Shown here piece by piece: positions 8,052-16,457 of a stretch of DNA of 64,000 nt (positions are counted from its first letter, which is position 1; every line of letters begins with the position of its first letter). Position numbers and translations under genes: made by a program. The DNA lies in the NCBI RefSeq assembly GCF_021390575.1, contig NZ_JAJEJQ010000001.1, positions 806,001-870,000 of the forward strand. The letters are read 5' to 3'. The notes beneath the pieces are model-generated. The model saw only the letters and a program-made list of their open reading frames with translations. It did no database searches and had not been told where the DNA came from. The stretch is from Paraburkholderia adhaesiva. GTDB taxonomy: Bacteria > Pseudomonadota > Gammaproteobacteria > Burkholderiales > Burkholderiaceae.

Positions 8052-9368
8052 GTGGGCGCACTGCAGTCCTGGGGGCGCTATCCGTGCGCTCCGCAGCAAG
8101 CGCACACGGTCGCGTGGCGCGATGCGCTCCCGCTCGCCTGGCGAGACGCGGCCGCGGGCACCGGCACGACGCTCGGGTTCGGCAACGGCCGCAGCTACGG
8201 CGACAGCTGTCTCGCCGCATCGGGCGAAGTGGTGCACATGCTGCCGCTCGACCGGATGATCGCGTCGGACTGGCAGACAGGCGTCGTGCGCGCCGAGGCG
8301 GGCACGACGCTCGGCCAGCTGCTTGCGCTCGCCTTGCCGCACGGCTGGATGCTGCCAGTCACGCCGGGCACGCAGTTCGTGACGCTTGGCGGCGCGGTAG
8401 CGAACGATGTGCATGGCAAGAACCATCACGTTCGCGGGACGTTCGGGCGCCATGTGCGCCGCTTCAGCCTGTTGCGCAGTGACGGGAGCCGGCTCGATTG
8501 CTCGCCCGCGACAGAGCCCGATTTCTTCGCCGCAACGGTAGGCGGTCTCGGCCTGACCGGCCTGATCGAATGGGTCGAGGTGCAGTTGATGCCGGTTGCG
8601 TCGAGCCGCATCGACGTCACGCGGATCCGCTTCGATAATCTCGACGGATTCTTCTCGCTGTCCGAACAGCTCGACCCGCTTCATGAATACAGTGTCGCGT
8701 GGGTCGACTGCCTGGGGCGCGGTGCCTCGCTTGGACGCGGCGTGTTCATGGCGGGCGATCATGCACCCGATGGCCCGCTCACTCTTGCGCCGCGACGCGC
8801 GCGGACCGTGCCGTTCACGATGCCGGTGCCGCTCTTCAACCCGCTCACGCTGCGCGCACTCAACGAGGCGTATTTCCGCCGGCAGCGCACGCGCGCGACG
8901 CCGGTTGCGATGGACTGCGACACATTCTTTTATCCACTCGATGCGATCCGCGAATGGAACCGCATTTACGGCCGCGCGGGCTTCCAGCAGTATCAGTGCG
9001 TGATACCGCCCGACGCGGCGCGCGACGCGGTTCGCGAGATGCTCGATGCGATTGCGCGCAGCGGTACCGGTTCGTTTCTGGCGGTGCTCAAGCGTTGCGG
9101 CGCGATCGAATCGCCCGGGTGGCTGTCGTTTCCGCGCGAGGGAACGTCGCTCGCACTCGATTTCCCGCAGCGCGATGCGTCGAACCGGGCGCTCTTCGCG
9201 CGGCTCGACGCGATCGTGCGCGCGGCGCGCGGCCGTCTGTATCCGGCCAAGGACGCGCACATGTCCGGCGAGGATTTCCGGGCCGCCTATCCACGCTGGG
9301 AGCAGGTCGAGGCCCTGCGCGATCCTGCTTTGCTGTCACGTTTCTGGGAGCGTACGACCCGTACATGA
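8052..9368 (+). CDS. FAD-dependent oxidase, DprE1-like (decaprenylphosphoryl-ribose 2-oxidase family)
   Basis: A 438-residue flavoprotein beginning at a GTG directly after the previous stop. The FAD-binding region has GNGRSYGDSCL at residues 44-54 and VTLGGAVANDVHGKNHH at 110-126, closely matching DprE1, which oxidises the ribose C2 hydroxyl of decaprenylphosphoryl-ribose to a keto group. The C-terminal substrate domain keeps the active-site lysine (YPAKD, Lys400). At the position of the mycobacterial cysteine targeted by benzothiazinones (before VDFP) this protein has Ala368 (LALDFP). It overlaps the SDR gene by ATGA. The function in this organism is inferred from family and order. Confidence 0.85.
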   Translation: MGALQSWGRYPCAPQQAHTVAWRDALPLAWRDAAAGTGTTLGFGNGRSYGDSCLAASGEVVHMLPLDRMIASDWQTGVVRAEAGTTLGQLLALALPHGWMLPVTPGTQFVTLGGAVANDVHGKNHHVRGTFGRHVRRFSLLRSDGSRLDCSPATEPDFFAATVGGLGLTGLIEWVEVQLMPVASSRIDVTRIRFDNLDGFFSLSEQLDPLHEYSVAWVDCLGRGASLGRGVFMAGDHAPDGPLTLAPRRARTVPFTMPVPLFNPLTLRALNEAYFRRQRTRATPVAMDCDTFFYPLDAIREWNRIYGRAGFQQYQCVIPPDAARDAVREMLDAIARSGTGSFLAVLKRCGAIESPGWLSFPREGTSLALDFPQRDASNRALFARLDAIVRAARGRLYPAKDAHMSGEDFRAAYPRWEQVEALRDPALLSRFWERTTRT

Positions 9369-10105
9369 AAAACATCGTCATCATCGGCGCCACTTCGGCC
9401 ATCGCCACGGCCTGCGCGCGTGCATGGCTCGACCCGCAGGCGCGTTTCGTGCTGGTCGCGCGCCACGCGGAACGTCTGCAACATGTCGCGGACGATCTGC
9501 GCGCGCGCGGCGCTGCGGACGTGTCGTGCATCCCGCTCGACATTGACCGGCACGACGCGCACGAGGCCGTGGTGGGGCAGTGCGTAGAGATGCTTGGCAC
9601 ACTGGATATCGTGCTGGTCGCGCCAGGCACGCTGCCTGACCAGCAGGCCTGTGAGGCCGACGCAGCACTCGCGGTGCGCGAGTTCACGACCAATGCGACC
9701 TCGGTGATCGCGCTGCTGACGCACGTCGCGAACGTGCTTGAGGCACAGCGCGGCGGCACGCTTGCGGTGATCTCGTCGGTGGCGGGGGAGCGCGGACGGC
9801 CATCGAACTATTTGTATGGCGCCGCGAAGGCCGCACTTTCTACGTTCTGCGAAGGATTGCGCGTGCGCCTGAGACGCGCAGGCGCACGGGTCGTCACGAT
9901 CAAGCCGGGCTTCGTCGCCACGCCGATGACAGCCGGCCTGCCGCTACCGGGGCCCCTGGTTGCGACGCCCGAGAAAGTCGCGCGAGATATCGCGCGGGCC
10001 GTCACGCGCGGCCGCGACGTGCTTTATACGCCATGGTTCTGGGCGCCGATCATGCTGATCATCCGCTCGATCCCGAAGCGCGTCTTCAATCGGCTGTCGC
10101 TATGA
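9365..10105 (+). CDS. Short-chain dehydrogenase, DprE2-like
   Basis: A 246-residue SDR. The N-terminal cofactor motif is GATSAIATA (residues 8-16), and the catalytic residues are Ser138 and Tyr151-x3-Lys155 (YGAAK). A hydrophobic C-terminal segment (FWAPIMLIIRSI) is typical of DprE2-type enzymes that act at the membrane. DprE2 reduces the 2-keto intermediate made by DprE1 to give the arabinose epimer; this role is inferred here from direct linkage to the DprE1-like gene and the UbiA gene. ATG 9365 overlaps the preceding stop, and its own stop overlaps the GtrA start. Confidence 0.82.
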   Translation: MKNIVIIGATSAIATACARAWLDPQARFVLVARHAERLQHVADDLRARGAADVSCIPLDIDRHDAHEAVVGQCVEMLGTLDIVLVAPGTLPDQQACEADAALAVREFTTNATSVIALLTHVANVLEAQRGGTLAVISSVAGERGRPSNYLYGAAKAALSTFCEGLRVRLRRAGARVVTIKPGFVATPMTAGLPLPGPLVATPEKVARDIARAVTRGRDVLYTPWFWAPIMLIIRSIPKRVFNRLSL

Positions 10106-10533
10106 ACGTGATCTCGGCCACCGAACCCCGCGAGCTGTCCCTGACCCATCTGACGCTGCTCTACGGCGCGTTCGCGCTGCTCTCGATCGTGGCGAACCTC
10201 GGTTTGCAGAAACTCGCGCTGCTTGCCTATGAGGGGTGGTTTGCGGTGCCGCTGTCGGTTGTGATCGGCACCGGAGGAGGGCTCGTACTGAAGTTCCTGC
10301 TCGACAAGCGCTGGATCTTTCGCTACCGCCACCGCGATCTTTCGCATGGCGTGCGCAGCCTGCTGCTCTATACGCTGATGGGCGTGGCGACGACCGTCGT
10401 GTTCTGGGGCTGCGAATTCGGCGCGTGGGCGCTCTGGCGCTCGGAGCACGCCCGATTTGCTGGCGGCGCGTTCGGCCTGACGCTGGGCTACATCGTCAAA
10501 TACCGGCTCGACCGGCGTTTCGTGTTCGCGTAG
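10102..10533 (+). CDS. GtrA family membrane protein (putative polyprenyl-phosphate-sugar flippase)
   Basis: A 143-residue protein with four predicted transmembrane segments (about residues 15-37, 43-65, 80-103 and 112-130). GtrA family signatures are FLLDKRWIFR after the second segment and YIVKYRLDRRFVF at the C-terminus. GtrA proteins are associated with moving polyprenyl-phosphate-linked sugars across the inner membrane; the mycobacterial member Rv3789 belongs to the arabinose pathway. It is the last gene of the cassette, coupled to the SDR gene by ATGA. Confidence 0.85.
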   Translation: MNVISATEPRELSLTHLTLLYGAFALLSIVANLGLQKLALLAYEGWFAVPLSVVIGTGGGLVLKFLLDKRWIFRYRHRDLSHGVRSLLLYTLMGVATTVVFWGCEFGAWALWRSEHARFAGGAFGLTLGYIVKYRLDRRFVFA

Positions 10534-10616
10534 CGCTCGCCTACTGGAGCGCGCCGCTTTTGCCCGCCGCGCCGACGGTTATAGCAGCGCTTCAAGCAGC
10601 TTTCCGCGCACGGCAG

Positions 10617-10994
10617 TCAGTCGTGCGCGGCGCCGAGACAATACTGCACGATCGCATCGAGCACGGCATCGTCCTCGCCGACCGCGCCCGCGCAGCGCAA
10701 CTGCACGCCGGGATGCTCTGCCTGGCAGCGCGCGACGATCTCCGGCAAGTCGCGCCGCACGTGCCCGCCCTGGCCGAAGAACACGGGCACGACCGTGATC
10801 GACTCACAACCGGCATCGGCCTGAGCCGCGATGGCAGTCGGAAGGTCGGGGGTCATGAGTTCGAGAAAGGCGAGTCCGACCGGACCCGCTTCACCACGCG
10901 CTGCGGCGAGTTTCGCGGAGAGTCGCGTGAACGGCTCTTTCCAGCGCGCGTCGCGCGCGCCGTGGCCGAAGAGGATCATGCCGTGCTTGCCCAT
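10617..10994 (-). CDS. cbiX: CbiX-like sirohydrochlorin chelatase
   Basis: A 125-residue single-domain chelatase of the CbiX/SirB type, which inserts iron or cobalt into sirohydrochlorin. Motifs are LFGHGARDARW (residues 8-18, with the metal-binding His) and VFFGQGGHVRRDLPE (near 73-87, with the second active-site His). Metal choice cannot be read from sequence; iron for siroheme fits the stand-alone CobA upstream, while cobalt would suit B12 genes, but only salvage genes are visible here. It converges on the gtrA gene and lies downstream of lptG on the same strand. Confidence 0.85.
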   Translation of the reverse strand: MGKHGMILFGHGARDARWKEPFTRLSAKLAAARGEAGPVGLAFLELMTPDLPTAIAAQADAGCESITVVPVFFGQGGHVRRDLPEIVARCQAEHPGVQLRCAGAVGEDDAVLDAIVQYCLGAAHD

Positions 10995-11098
10995 CGTCGC
11001 GAAGTCTCAATGAGTCTCGAAGCAAACTCGAAGCAGTTTCGAAGCGCGTGCGCCCCGTGGCGATGCCGACGGGCGCAGCGGGATTCACAAGGCTGGCG

Positions 11099-12247
11099 TC
11101 AGTGCCGTTCGACCCATTTCAGGCCGATCAGCCCAAGCGCGAGATAGATGATGCCGGGTGTGGCCGCCGTGAGCGGCGCGGGCCACGTGTTCAGTGTACC
11201 CATGTGGGAGAACAGCGTGTTGATGAGCTGGAAGCTCATCCCGAGCATGATCCCGCCGAACACCTTCACACCGACCACGCCCGCGCGAGTATGCAGATAC
11301 GCGAACGGCAGCGAGAGCACGAGCATCACGAAGACGGCGAACGGGTAGACCAGCTTGCGCCACAGCGCGACCTCGTAGCGCTGCGTGTCCTGATGGTTCT
11401 CGTTCAGGTGCTGGATGTAGCGGAACAGGTTGAACATCGACATGCGATCCGGCGACACAAGCAGCACCGACAGGATCTGCGGCGTGAGTTCGGAGCGCAG
11501 CGAATACTCGGGCAGCGTCGACTGCTCCGCGCGATAAACCGGGCTGAGCGCGTCGGCGGGCTGGTTCGGCGGTGGCGGTACGCTGATGAGTCGCGTGTCG
11601 GTGACGTCCTTCAACAGCCAGTGGCCCGGCGGCTGGAAGCGGCCTGTCTTCGCGAGCCGCACGTTCGAGAGCCGGAACTGCGAGTCGAATTCGTAAATGC
11701 GCACGTTGGCGACCGTCGCATCGGGCTGCAACTGGCCGACGTTCACGAAGCGCGTGACCTGCTCGCCGTCGGCTCGCGCGGTGAGCGTGTCCTTGACCCA
11801 GACGCCGGACTTGAAGTCCGAAGACACGGCCGAGCCGAGCGCTTCGAGGCGCACGCGTTCCGAGAGCTGGTCCGTGTAAGGCCCAACCACTTCGCCGATC
11901 AGATAGGTCAGGAACACGAGCGGAATGCCGATCTTGAGCAGCGAGCCGAGCGCTTGTCGCGTCGCGAGCCCTGAAACGCGGAAGATCGTGTATTCGGAGT
12001 TCGCGGCCATCTGCGCGAACACGTAAATCGCGCTGATGAGCGCGGCGACCGGGATGATCTCGTAGAACCGCGACGGCGCTTGCAGTGCAACGCGCAGCAC
12101 CGCATAGCTGAACTTGTAGTTGCCGTGGCCGACCGAGTTCAGCTCGTTGATCAGGTCGAAGAAGAAGAACAGACCCGAAAACGCGAACAGGATGAAGATG
12201 AAGGCGACATAAACCTGCTTCGCGAAATACTTCTCATAGATGCGCAT
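11099..12247 (-). CDS. lptG: LPS export ABC transporter permease LptG
   Basis: A 382-residue inner-membrane protein of the YjgP/YjgQ family that with LptF and LptB2 extracts lipopolysaccharide from the membrane. The start MRIYEKYFAKQVYVAF and early transmembrane segments (residues 12-35 and 60-85) are followed by a periplasmic beta-jellyroll domain of about 160 residues and further membrane segments near the C-terminus. lptF lies immediately upstream with a 3-bp gap. lptC and lptB are not in the window. Confidence 0.93.
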   Translation of the reverse strand: MRIYEKYFAKQVYVAFIFILFAFSGLFFFFDLINELNSVGHGNYKFSYAVLRVALQAPSRFYEIIPVAALISAIYVFAQMAANSEYTIFRVSGLATRQALGSLLKIGIPLVFLTYLIGEVVGPYTDQLSERVRLEALGSAVSSDFKSGVWVKDTLTARADGEQVTRFVNVGQLQPDATVANVRIYEFDSQFRLSNVRLAKTGRFQPPGHWLLKDVTDTRLISVPPPPNQPADALSPVYRAEQSTLPEYSLRSELTPQILSVLLVSPDRMSMFNLFRYIQHLNENHQDTQRYEVALWRKLVYPFAVFVMLVLSLPFAYLHTRAGVVGVKVFGGIMLGMSFQLINTLFSHMGTLNTWPAPLTAATPGIIYLALGLIGLKWVERH

Positions 12248-12250
12248 CGG

Positions 12251-13351
12251 TCAGCTCCCCTGCGTTTCGCGCGAGAACATTGCGCGAGTAAAGAGCGGCC
12301 GGTTGCGCACGCGCAGCCAGAACAGGAACGCGACGAGCGCCAGCACCACGATGTGTAGCGATACGAGCCCGACGCCGAACGGCAGCTTGCCTTGCTCGAT
12401 CTGCGACTGCACGACGTTGAGCAGGTTCGAATAGGTGAGATAGATCAGCACGGCCATGACGAGGTTGATCGTGCGGCCGCGGCGCGGATTCTGGTAGGCG
12501 AGCGGAATGGCAAGCAGCATCAGGTTGATCGCGATGAGCGGCAGACCGCAGCGCCAGGCGAGTTCCGCGAGGTTTTCGGCGGTCGGCTGGCGCAGCAGGC
12601 CGAGCGTGGAGGTGCTGCTGGCCGTGGGCGTCGCGACGACAGGCTGGCTCTGGATCTTCACGCCGTAGCGCTGGAACTCCGAAATGCGAAAGTCGGGGTG
12701 GCCCGGTTCGCCGTCGTAGCGGCGGCCGTTTTCGAGCACGACGAAGCGATCGCCGTTCTTGTGGGTCTCGGTGTGGCCGGTGCGGGAGACGATCACGCTG
12801 ACCTTGCCGTTCTCCGTCGTCGTGACGAACACGTTCTCGACGCGCGCCTGGTCGGAGCTCATGCTCTCGATGAAAAACACGCGGTGCGTGGCGGGCGATT
12901 CGCGGAACTGGCCAGGCGCGAGCAGCGACACTTCGTCACGCTGCTGGAAACGCGCGCGGATCAGCTTGCTCTGGGCGTTCGACCACGGCCAGCCGACGAA
13001 GGCGAAGAACAGGATCAGGATCAGGATCGGCGTGGCAAATGTGGCGACCGGCTTGATGAGGCGCGTGAGGCTCACCCCGGAGGCGAGCCACACGACCATT
13101 TCCGAATCCTTGTACCAGCGCGTGAGCACGAACAGGATCGACACGAACATCGTGACGATCAGCATCACGGCCATATAGCCGATCACGGTGAGACCGATGA
13201 GGACGAGCACGTCGCGCGGGTCGACCTGACCTTGCGCGGCAAAGCCGACGATGCGGATCATCATCGTCGTCAGCATGATCGTGAGCAGAACCATGAACAC
13301 GGCGCCGGCCGTGTACGCGAGTTCGCGCTGCAGGGAACGTTCGAAGATCAT
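12251..13351 (-). CDS. lptF: LPS export ABC transporter permease LptF
   Basis: A 366-residue permease starting MIFERSLQRELAYTAGAVF, characteristic of LptF. Membrane segments occur near residues 12-35, 50-80 and 100-125. The central periplasmic domain includes the VFFIES strand, and C-terminal segments end near residue 350. It is the first gene of the lptF-lptG pair, transcribed away from pepA, a conserved divergent arrangement in beta- and gammaproteobacteria. Confidence 0.94.
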   Translation of the reverse strand: MIFERSLQRELAYTAGAVFMVLLTIMLTTMMIRIVGFAAQGQVDPRDVLVLIGLTVIGYMAVMLIVTMFVSILFVLTRWYKDSEMVVWLASGVSLTRLIKPVATFATPILILILFFAFVGWPWSNAQSKLIRARFQQRDEVSLLAPGQFRESPATHRVFFIESMSSDQARVENVFVTTTENGKVSVIVSRTGHTETHKNGDRFVVLENGRRYDGEPGHPDFRISEFQRYGVKIQSQPVVATPTASSTSTLGLLRQPTAENLAELAWRCGLPLIAINLMLLAIPLAYQNPRRGRTINLVMAVLIYLTYSNLLNVVQSQIEQGKLPFGVGLVSLHIVVLALVAFLFWLRVRNRPLFTRAMFSRETQGS

Positions 13352-13491
13352 TCTTGATGGACAGGGAGGCCCGTGCCAGACGCTGCTCAGCTCAACTCAG
13401 CTCGCGCATCCGACCTGGAGCCGCCGCGGGAAAAATAGCGGATAATTGCGGCTTTCATCCTAAGCCCTGATTTTATCCGAGGACAAGCGCG

Positions 13492-15003
13492 ATGGACTTT
13501 AGCATAAAAGCCTGTGACTGGAGCAAAGGCGGACAGGGCACCTTCCTGACCGGCAAGTCGGATTGTGTCGTGATCGGCGTGTTCGAGGCGCAGACCCTGT
13601 CGGGCCCGGCGTTTGTGATCGACAACGCGATCGGCGGCACGATCTCGCGCGTGGTCAAAGCCGGCGATATGAGCGGCAAGGCCGGCTCCACGCTGTTCCT
13701 GCCCGAAGTGACGGGAATCGGCGCTTCACGGGTGTTGCTGGTCGGTCTCGGCAAACAGGACGAATTTGGCCAGAAGGCCTACGGCGAAGCCGTCAAGGCG
13801 GCCTGGCGCGCTATCCTCGGCACGAAAATCGCGCAGGTCACGTTCACGATCACCCACTTGCCGGTCAAGGACCGCGCGGGTGACTGGGCCGTGCGCGCCG
13901 CCATCCTTGCGCTGCGCGGCGAGACCTATCGCTTTACGCAGATGAAGAGCAAGCCGGACACGACCGTGCGCGCGCTCAAACGCGTCGTCTTCTCCTGCGA
14001 CTCCGCCGACGAAAAAGCCGCGAAGGTCGCGGCGAAGCACGGCGCGGCGATCGCCAACGGCATGGATCTCACGCGCGATCTCGGCAACCTGCCGGGCAAC
14101 GTCTGCACGCCCACGTATCTCGCGGCCGCCGCGAAGAAGATCGCGCGCGACTGGAAGCTGAAGGTCGAGGTGCTCGGACAGCGCCAGATCGAGGCCCTCA
14201 AGATGGGCTCGTTCCTTTCGGTGACGAAGGGCTCGGTCGAGCCGCCGCAGTTCATCGTGCTGCACTATCAGGGCGCGAGCGCGAAGGCCGCGCCGGTCGT
14301 GCTGGTCGGCAAGGGCATCACGTTCGACACGGGCGGCATCTCGCTCAAGCCCGGCGAGGGCATGGACGAGATGAAGTACGACATGTGCGGCGCGGGCTCC
14401 GTGCTCGGCACGATTCGCGCGGTCGCCGAAATGGGCCTGAAGCTCAACGTGATCGGCATCATCCCGACCTGCGAGAACATGCCCGCGGGCAACGCGACCA
14501 AGCCGGGCGACATCGTCACGACGATGTCGGGCCTGACCGTCGAGGTGCTCAACACCGACGCCGAGGGCCGCCTGATCCTGTGCGATGCGCTCACCTACGC
14601 CGAGCGTTTCAAGCCGGCCGCCGTGGTCGATATCGCCACGCTCACGGGCGCGTGCATCATCGCGCTCGGCCATCACAACAGCGGGCTGTTCTCGAAGGAC
14701 GACGCGCTCGCGGGCGAGCTGCTCGACGCTTCGCGCGAAGCGGACGACCCGGCCTGGCGCCTGCCGCTCGACGACGAGTATCAGGACCAGCTGAAGTCGA
14801 ATTTCGCGGACCTCGCCAACATCGGCGGCCGTCCGGCGGGTAGTGTGACCGCCGCGTGCTTCCTCTCGCGCTTCGCCGAAAATTACCCGTGGGCGCACCT
14901 CGACATTGCGGGTACGGCCTGGAAGAGCGGTGCTGCGAAGGGCGCGACGGGCCGTCCAGTGCCGCTGCTGTCGCAATTCCTGATCGACCGCGCGGCGCAA
15001 TGA
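13492..15003 (+). CDS. pepA: Leucyl aminopeptidase PepA
   Basis: A 503-residue cytosolic M17 aminopeptidase that removes N-terminal residues from peptides; enterobacterial homologues also bind DNA. Metal and active-site residues lie in [16 protein letters not shown] (near residue 277), MKYDMCGAG and the M17 signature NTDAEGRL (near 350). The N-terminal macro-like domain spans about residues 1-165. It is divergent from lptF across a 140-bp gap, with holC 28 bp downstream. Confidence 0.96.
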   Translation: MDFSIKACDWSKGGQGTFLTGKSDCVVIGVFEAQTLSGPAFVIDNAIGGTISRVVKAGDMSGKAGSTLFLPEVTGIGASRVLLVGLGKQDEFGQKAYGEAVKAAWRAILGTKIAQVTFTITHLPVKDRAGDWAVRAAILALRGETYRFTQMKSKPDTTVRALKRVVFSCDSADEKAAKVAAKHGAAIANGMDLTRDLGNLPGNVCTPTYLAAAAKKIARDWKLKVEVLGQRQIEALKMGSFLSVTKGSVEPPQFIVLHYQGASAKAAPVVLVGKGITFDTGGISLKPGEGMDEMKYDMCGAGSVLGTIRAVAEMGLKLNVIGIIPTCENMPAGNATKPGDIVTTMSGLTVEVLNTDAEGRLILCDALTYAERFKPAAVVDIATLTGACIIALGHHNSGLFSKDDALAGELLDASREADDPAWRLPLDDEYQDQLKSNFADLANIGGRPAGSVTAACFLSRFAENYPWAHLDIAGTAWKSGAAKGATGRPVPLLSQFLIDRAAQ

Positions 15004-15031
15004 AGTTCCGTGCAAGGCGGGTGGCGGGCAG

Positions 15032-15448
15032 ATGACGCGCATCGACTTTCACACGAACGTCGGCGACTCGCTGGCGTACGCGTGCCGGCTCGTTCGCAAG
15101 GCGTATCTGGCGGGCGAGCAGGTGGTCGTGCTGGCGGAGCCGGCGCGCTTGCGCGCCTTCGACGAGATGCTCTGGACCTTCTCGCCCCTCGACTTCGTGC
15201 CGCACTGCATGGCCGACAGCGCACTCGCGAATGAGACGCCCATCGTGCTCGCGGCGGATCTCGAGCGTGCGCCGCATCATCGTGTGCTGCTCAATCTCGG
15301 CGCGACGGTGCCGCCGCAGTTCGCGCGCTTCGAACGTCTGCTCGAAGTGATCGGCGATACGCCGGATGAACTCGCGGCAGGTCGCGACCGCTATCGTTTC
15401 TACCGCGACCGCGGCTATGCGCTGAACAACTACAAGCAGGGCGGATGA
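15032..15448 (+). CDS. holC: DNA polymerase III chi subunit HolC
   Basis: A 138-residue protein starting MTRIDFHTNVGDSLAYACRL. It matches the chi subunit that links the clamp loader to single-strand-binding protein. Family hallmarks are the R-K-A-Y-L-A-G helix near residue 25, the LWTFSPLDFVPH segment and a YRDRGY C-terminal region. Its position directly after pepA is the conserved location in proteobacteria. Confidence 0.93.
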   Translation: MTRIDFHTNVGDSLAYACRLVRKAYLAGEQVVVLAEPARLRAFDEMLWTFSPLDFVPHCMADSALANETPIVLAADLERAPHHRVLLNLGATVPPQFARFERLLEVIGDTPDELAAGRDRYRFYRDRGYALNNYKQGG

Positions 15449-15507
15449 AGCCCTGTGTGTACGGCGCGTTTGGATAACGCGCGTTCTGCTGAGTGAAGGA
15501 GGTTTTC

Positions 15508-15909
15508 GTGCCGGACGAACACGACGTAGATGACACTTCGATTCCGCTCCTGACCGACATTCTCGTGCCGGGCAATGTGCTGCGCGCTCGGGGCGGTGTC
15601 GCGCCGGCCGCCGTGCCCGCCGGGGTCGAAGGCTTGTTCGCCGGCGATGTCGATGCGCTCGCCGAGCGGCTGCGCGGGCGGTGCCTCGGCTGGTTGACCG
15701 GCGATGGCCGGGGGGTGATCGAGTCCCGTTGCAGCGCCGCATTGCAGGAGCATTCGCGCTGGCTCGTGGGGCAGGTGTCGCGCGAGATCGGTCTTGCGCT
15801 GGAAAGCGAGCTGAAGGGATGGGTGAAGGCTGCCGTGCGCGAGGAACTGGCGGCGCGTGCCACCCATGGACCCGGTTCCGGTCCGGGCTCGTCGGCGGGC
15901 GGCGCCTGA
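15508..15909 (+). CDS. Small hypothetical protein after holC
   Basis: A 133-residue acidic protein of unknown function. A GTG start at 15508 is chosen because a perfect AAGGAGG site lies at 15496-15502; an upstream in-frame GTG at 15493 would overlap that site. The N-terminus has the segment SIPLLTDILVPG, which resembles a Burkholderia-specific domain family (possibly DUF2486, not certain). The rest is a predicted amphipathic helical region around residues 70-115 and a Gly/Ser-rich tail. No signal peptide or membrane segment is evident. Confidence 0.7.
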   Translation: MPDEHDVDDTSIPLLTDILVPGNVLRARGGVAPAAVPAGVEGLFAGDVDALAERLRGRCLGWLTGDGRGVIESRCSAALQEHSRWLVGQVSREIGLALESELKGWVKAAVREELAARATHGPGSGPGSSAGGA

Positions 15910-15961
15910 GCCGACCGCAAGATATCGATGCGGCGCAACGCGCTGCCGCACAACTTATCGT

Positions 15962-16318
15962 TTATTTGAGCGTGAGTATCCAGCCCGCGAGCGTGGCCGC
16001 CTGACCTGGGCTTAGCTGTGTGTTCGCGGGCATCGGCACGGTACCCCATGCGCCGCTGCTGCCGTCCTGGATTTTGTGGGCGAGATACGTTTGCGCGTCG
16101 GGCTTCGACGCGTATTTCGACGCCACGTCCCGCAGCGACGGTCCCATCAACGTGCGGGTCACCGAATGGCAGCTCATGCAATTCTTCTGCTGCGCGAGCG
16201 CGAGGCCGGACTGGCCCGCCGTGGGATTCTGCGCAACGGCAGTCCCTGCTGCGAAAGCCAGCGGGAGCGCGGCGGTGAGCGTGGCTGTTGTCTTTTTCAC
16301 TAGCGACTTCAGGTTCAT
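15962..16318 (-). CDS. Periplasmic class I c-type cytochrome
   Basis: A 118-residue protein with a Sec signal peptide (basic start MNLKSLVKK, hydrophobic core, cleavage likely after AVAQ near residue 30). A single heme-binding CMSCH lies near residue 47 and a methionine ligand in TVPMPAN near residue 95. It resembles c551/c552 electron carriers. A GGAG ribosome site lies upstream of the ATG, and a perfect TATAAT -10 lies on the same strand at 16361-16366. Confidence 0.88.
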   Translation of the reverse strand: MNLKSLVKKTTATLTAALPLAFAAGTAVAQNPTAGQSGLALAQQKNCMSCHSVTRTLMGPSLRDVASKYASKPDAQTYLAHKIQDGSSGAWGTVPMPANTQLSPGQAATLAGWILTLK

Positions 16319-16360
16319 GCTGGTCTCCGCCGACGTGAGCGCCGACTATTGTGTGGTCGC

Positions 16361-16366
16361 ATTATA
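16361..16366 (-). promoter_or_regulatory. -10 element of the cytochrome c promoter
   Basis: The minus strand reads TATAAT, identical to the sigma-70 -10 consensus, 43 bp upstream of the cytochrome start codon. No good -35 is present at 16-18 bp, so the promoter may be activator-dependent. It abuts the ilvD terminator. Confidence 0.5.
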
Positions 16367-16400
16367 AAAGCAAAGGACGCACGGCTTTCGCGTGCGCCCT
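16366..16400 (-). terminator. Rho-independent terminator of the first ilvD gene
   Basis: On the minus strand a 10-bp stem with one mismatch (16374-16383 with 16391-16400, loop 16384-16390) is followed by a T-rich run (TTTGCTTTTA). It lies 58 bp after the ilvD stop and directly abuts the cytochrome -10. Confidence 0.75.
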
Positions 16401-16457
16401 TGTTCGTTGACGGTCGTCTCGCGAGCGGCCGCATCCGCGCTGCGATTGCCCGGACGC

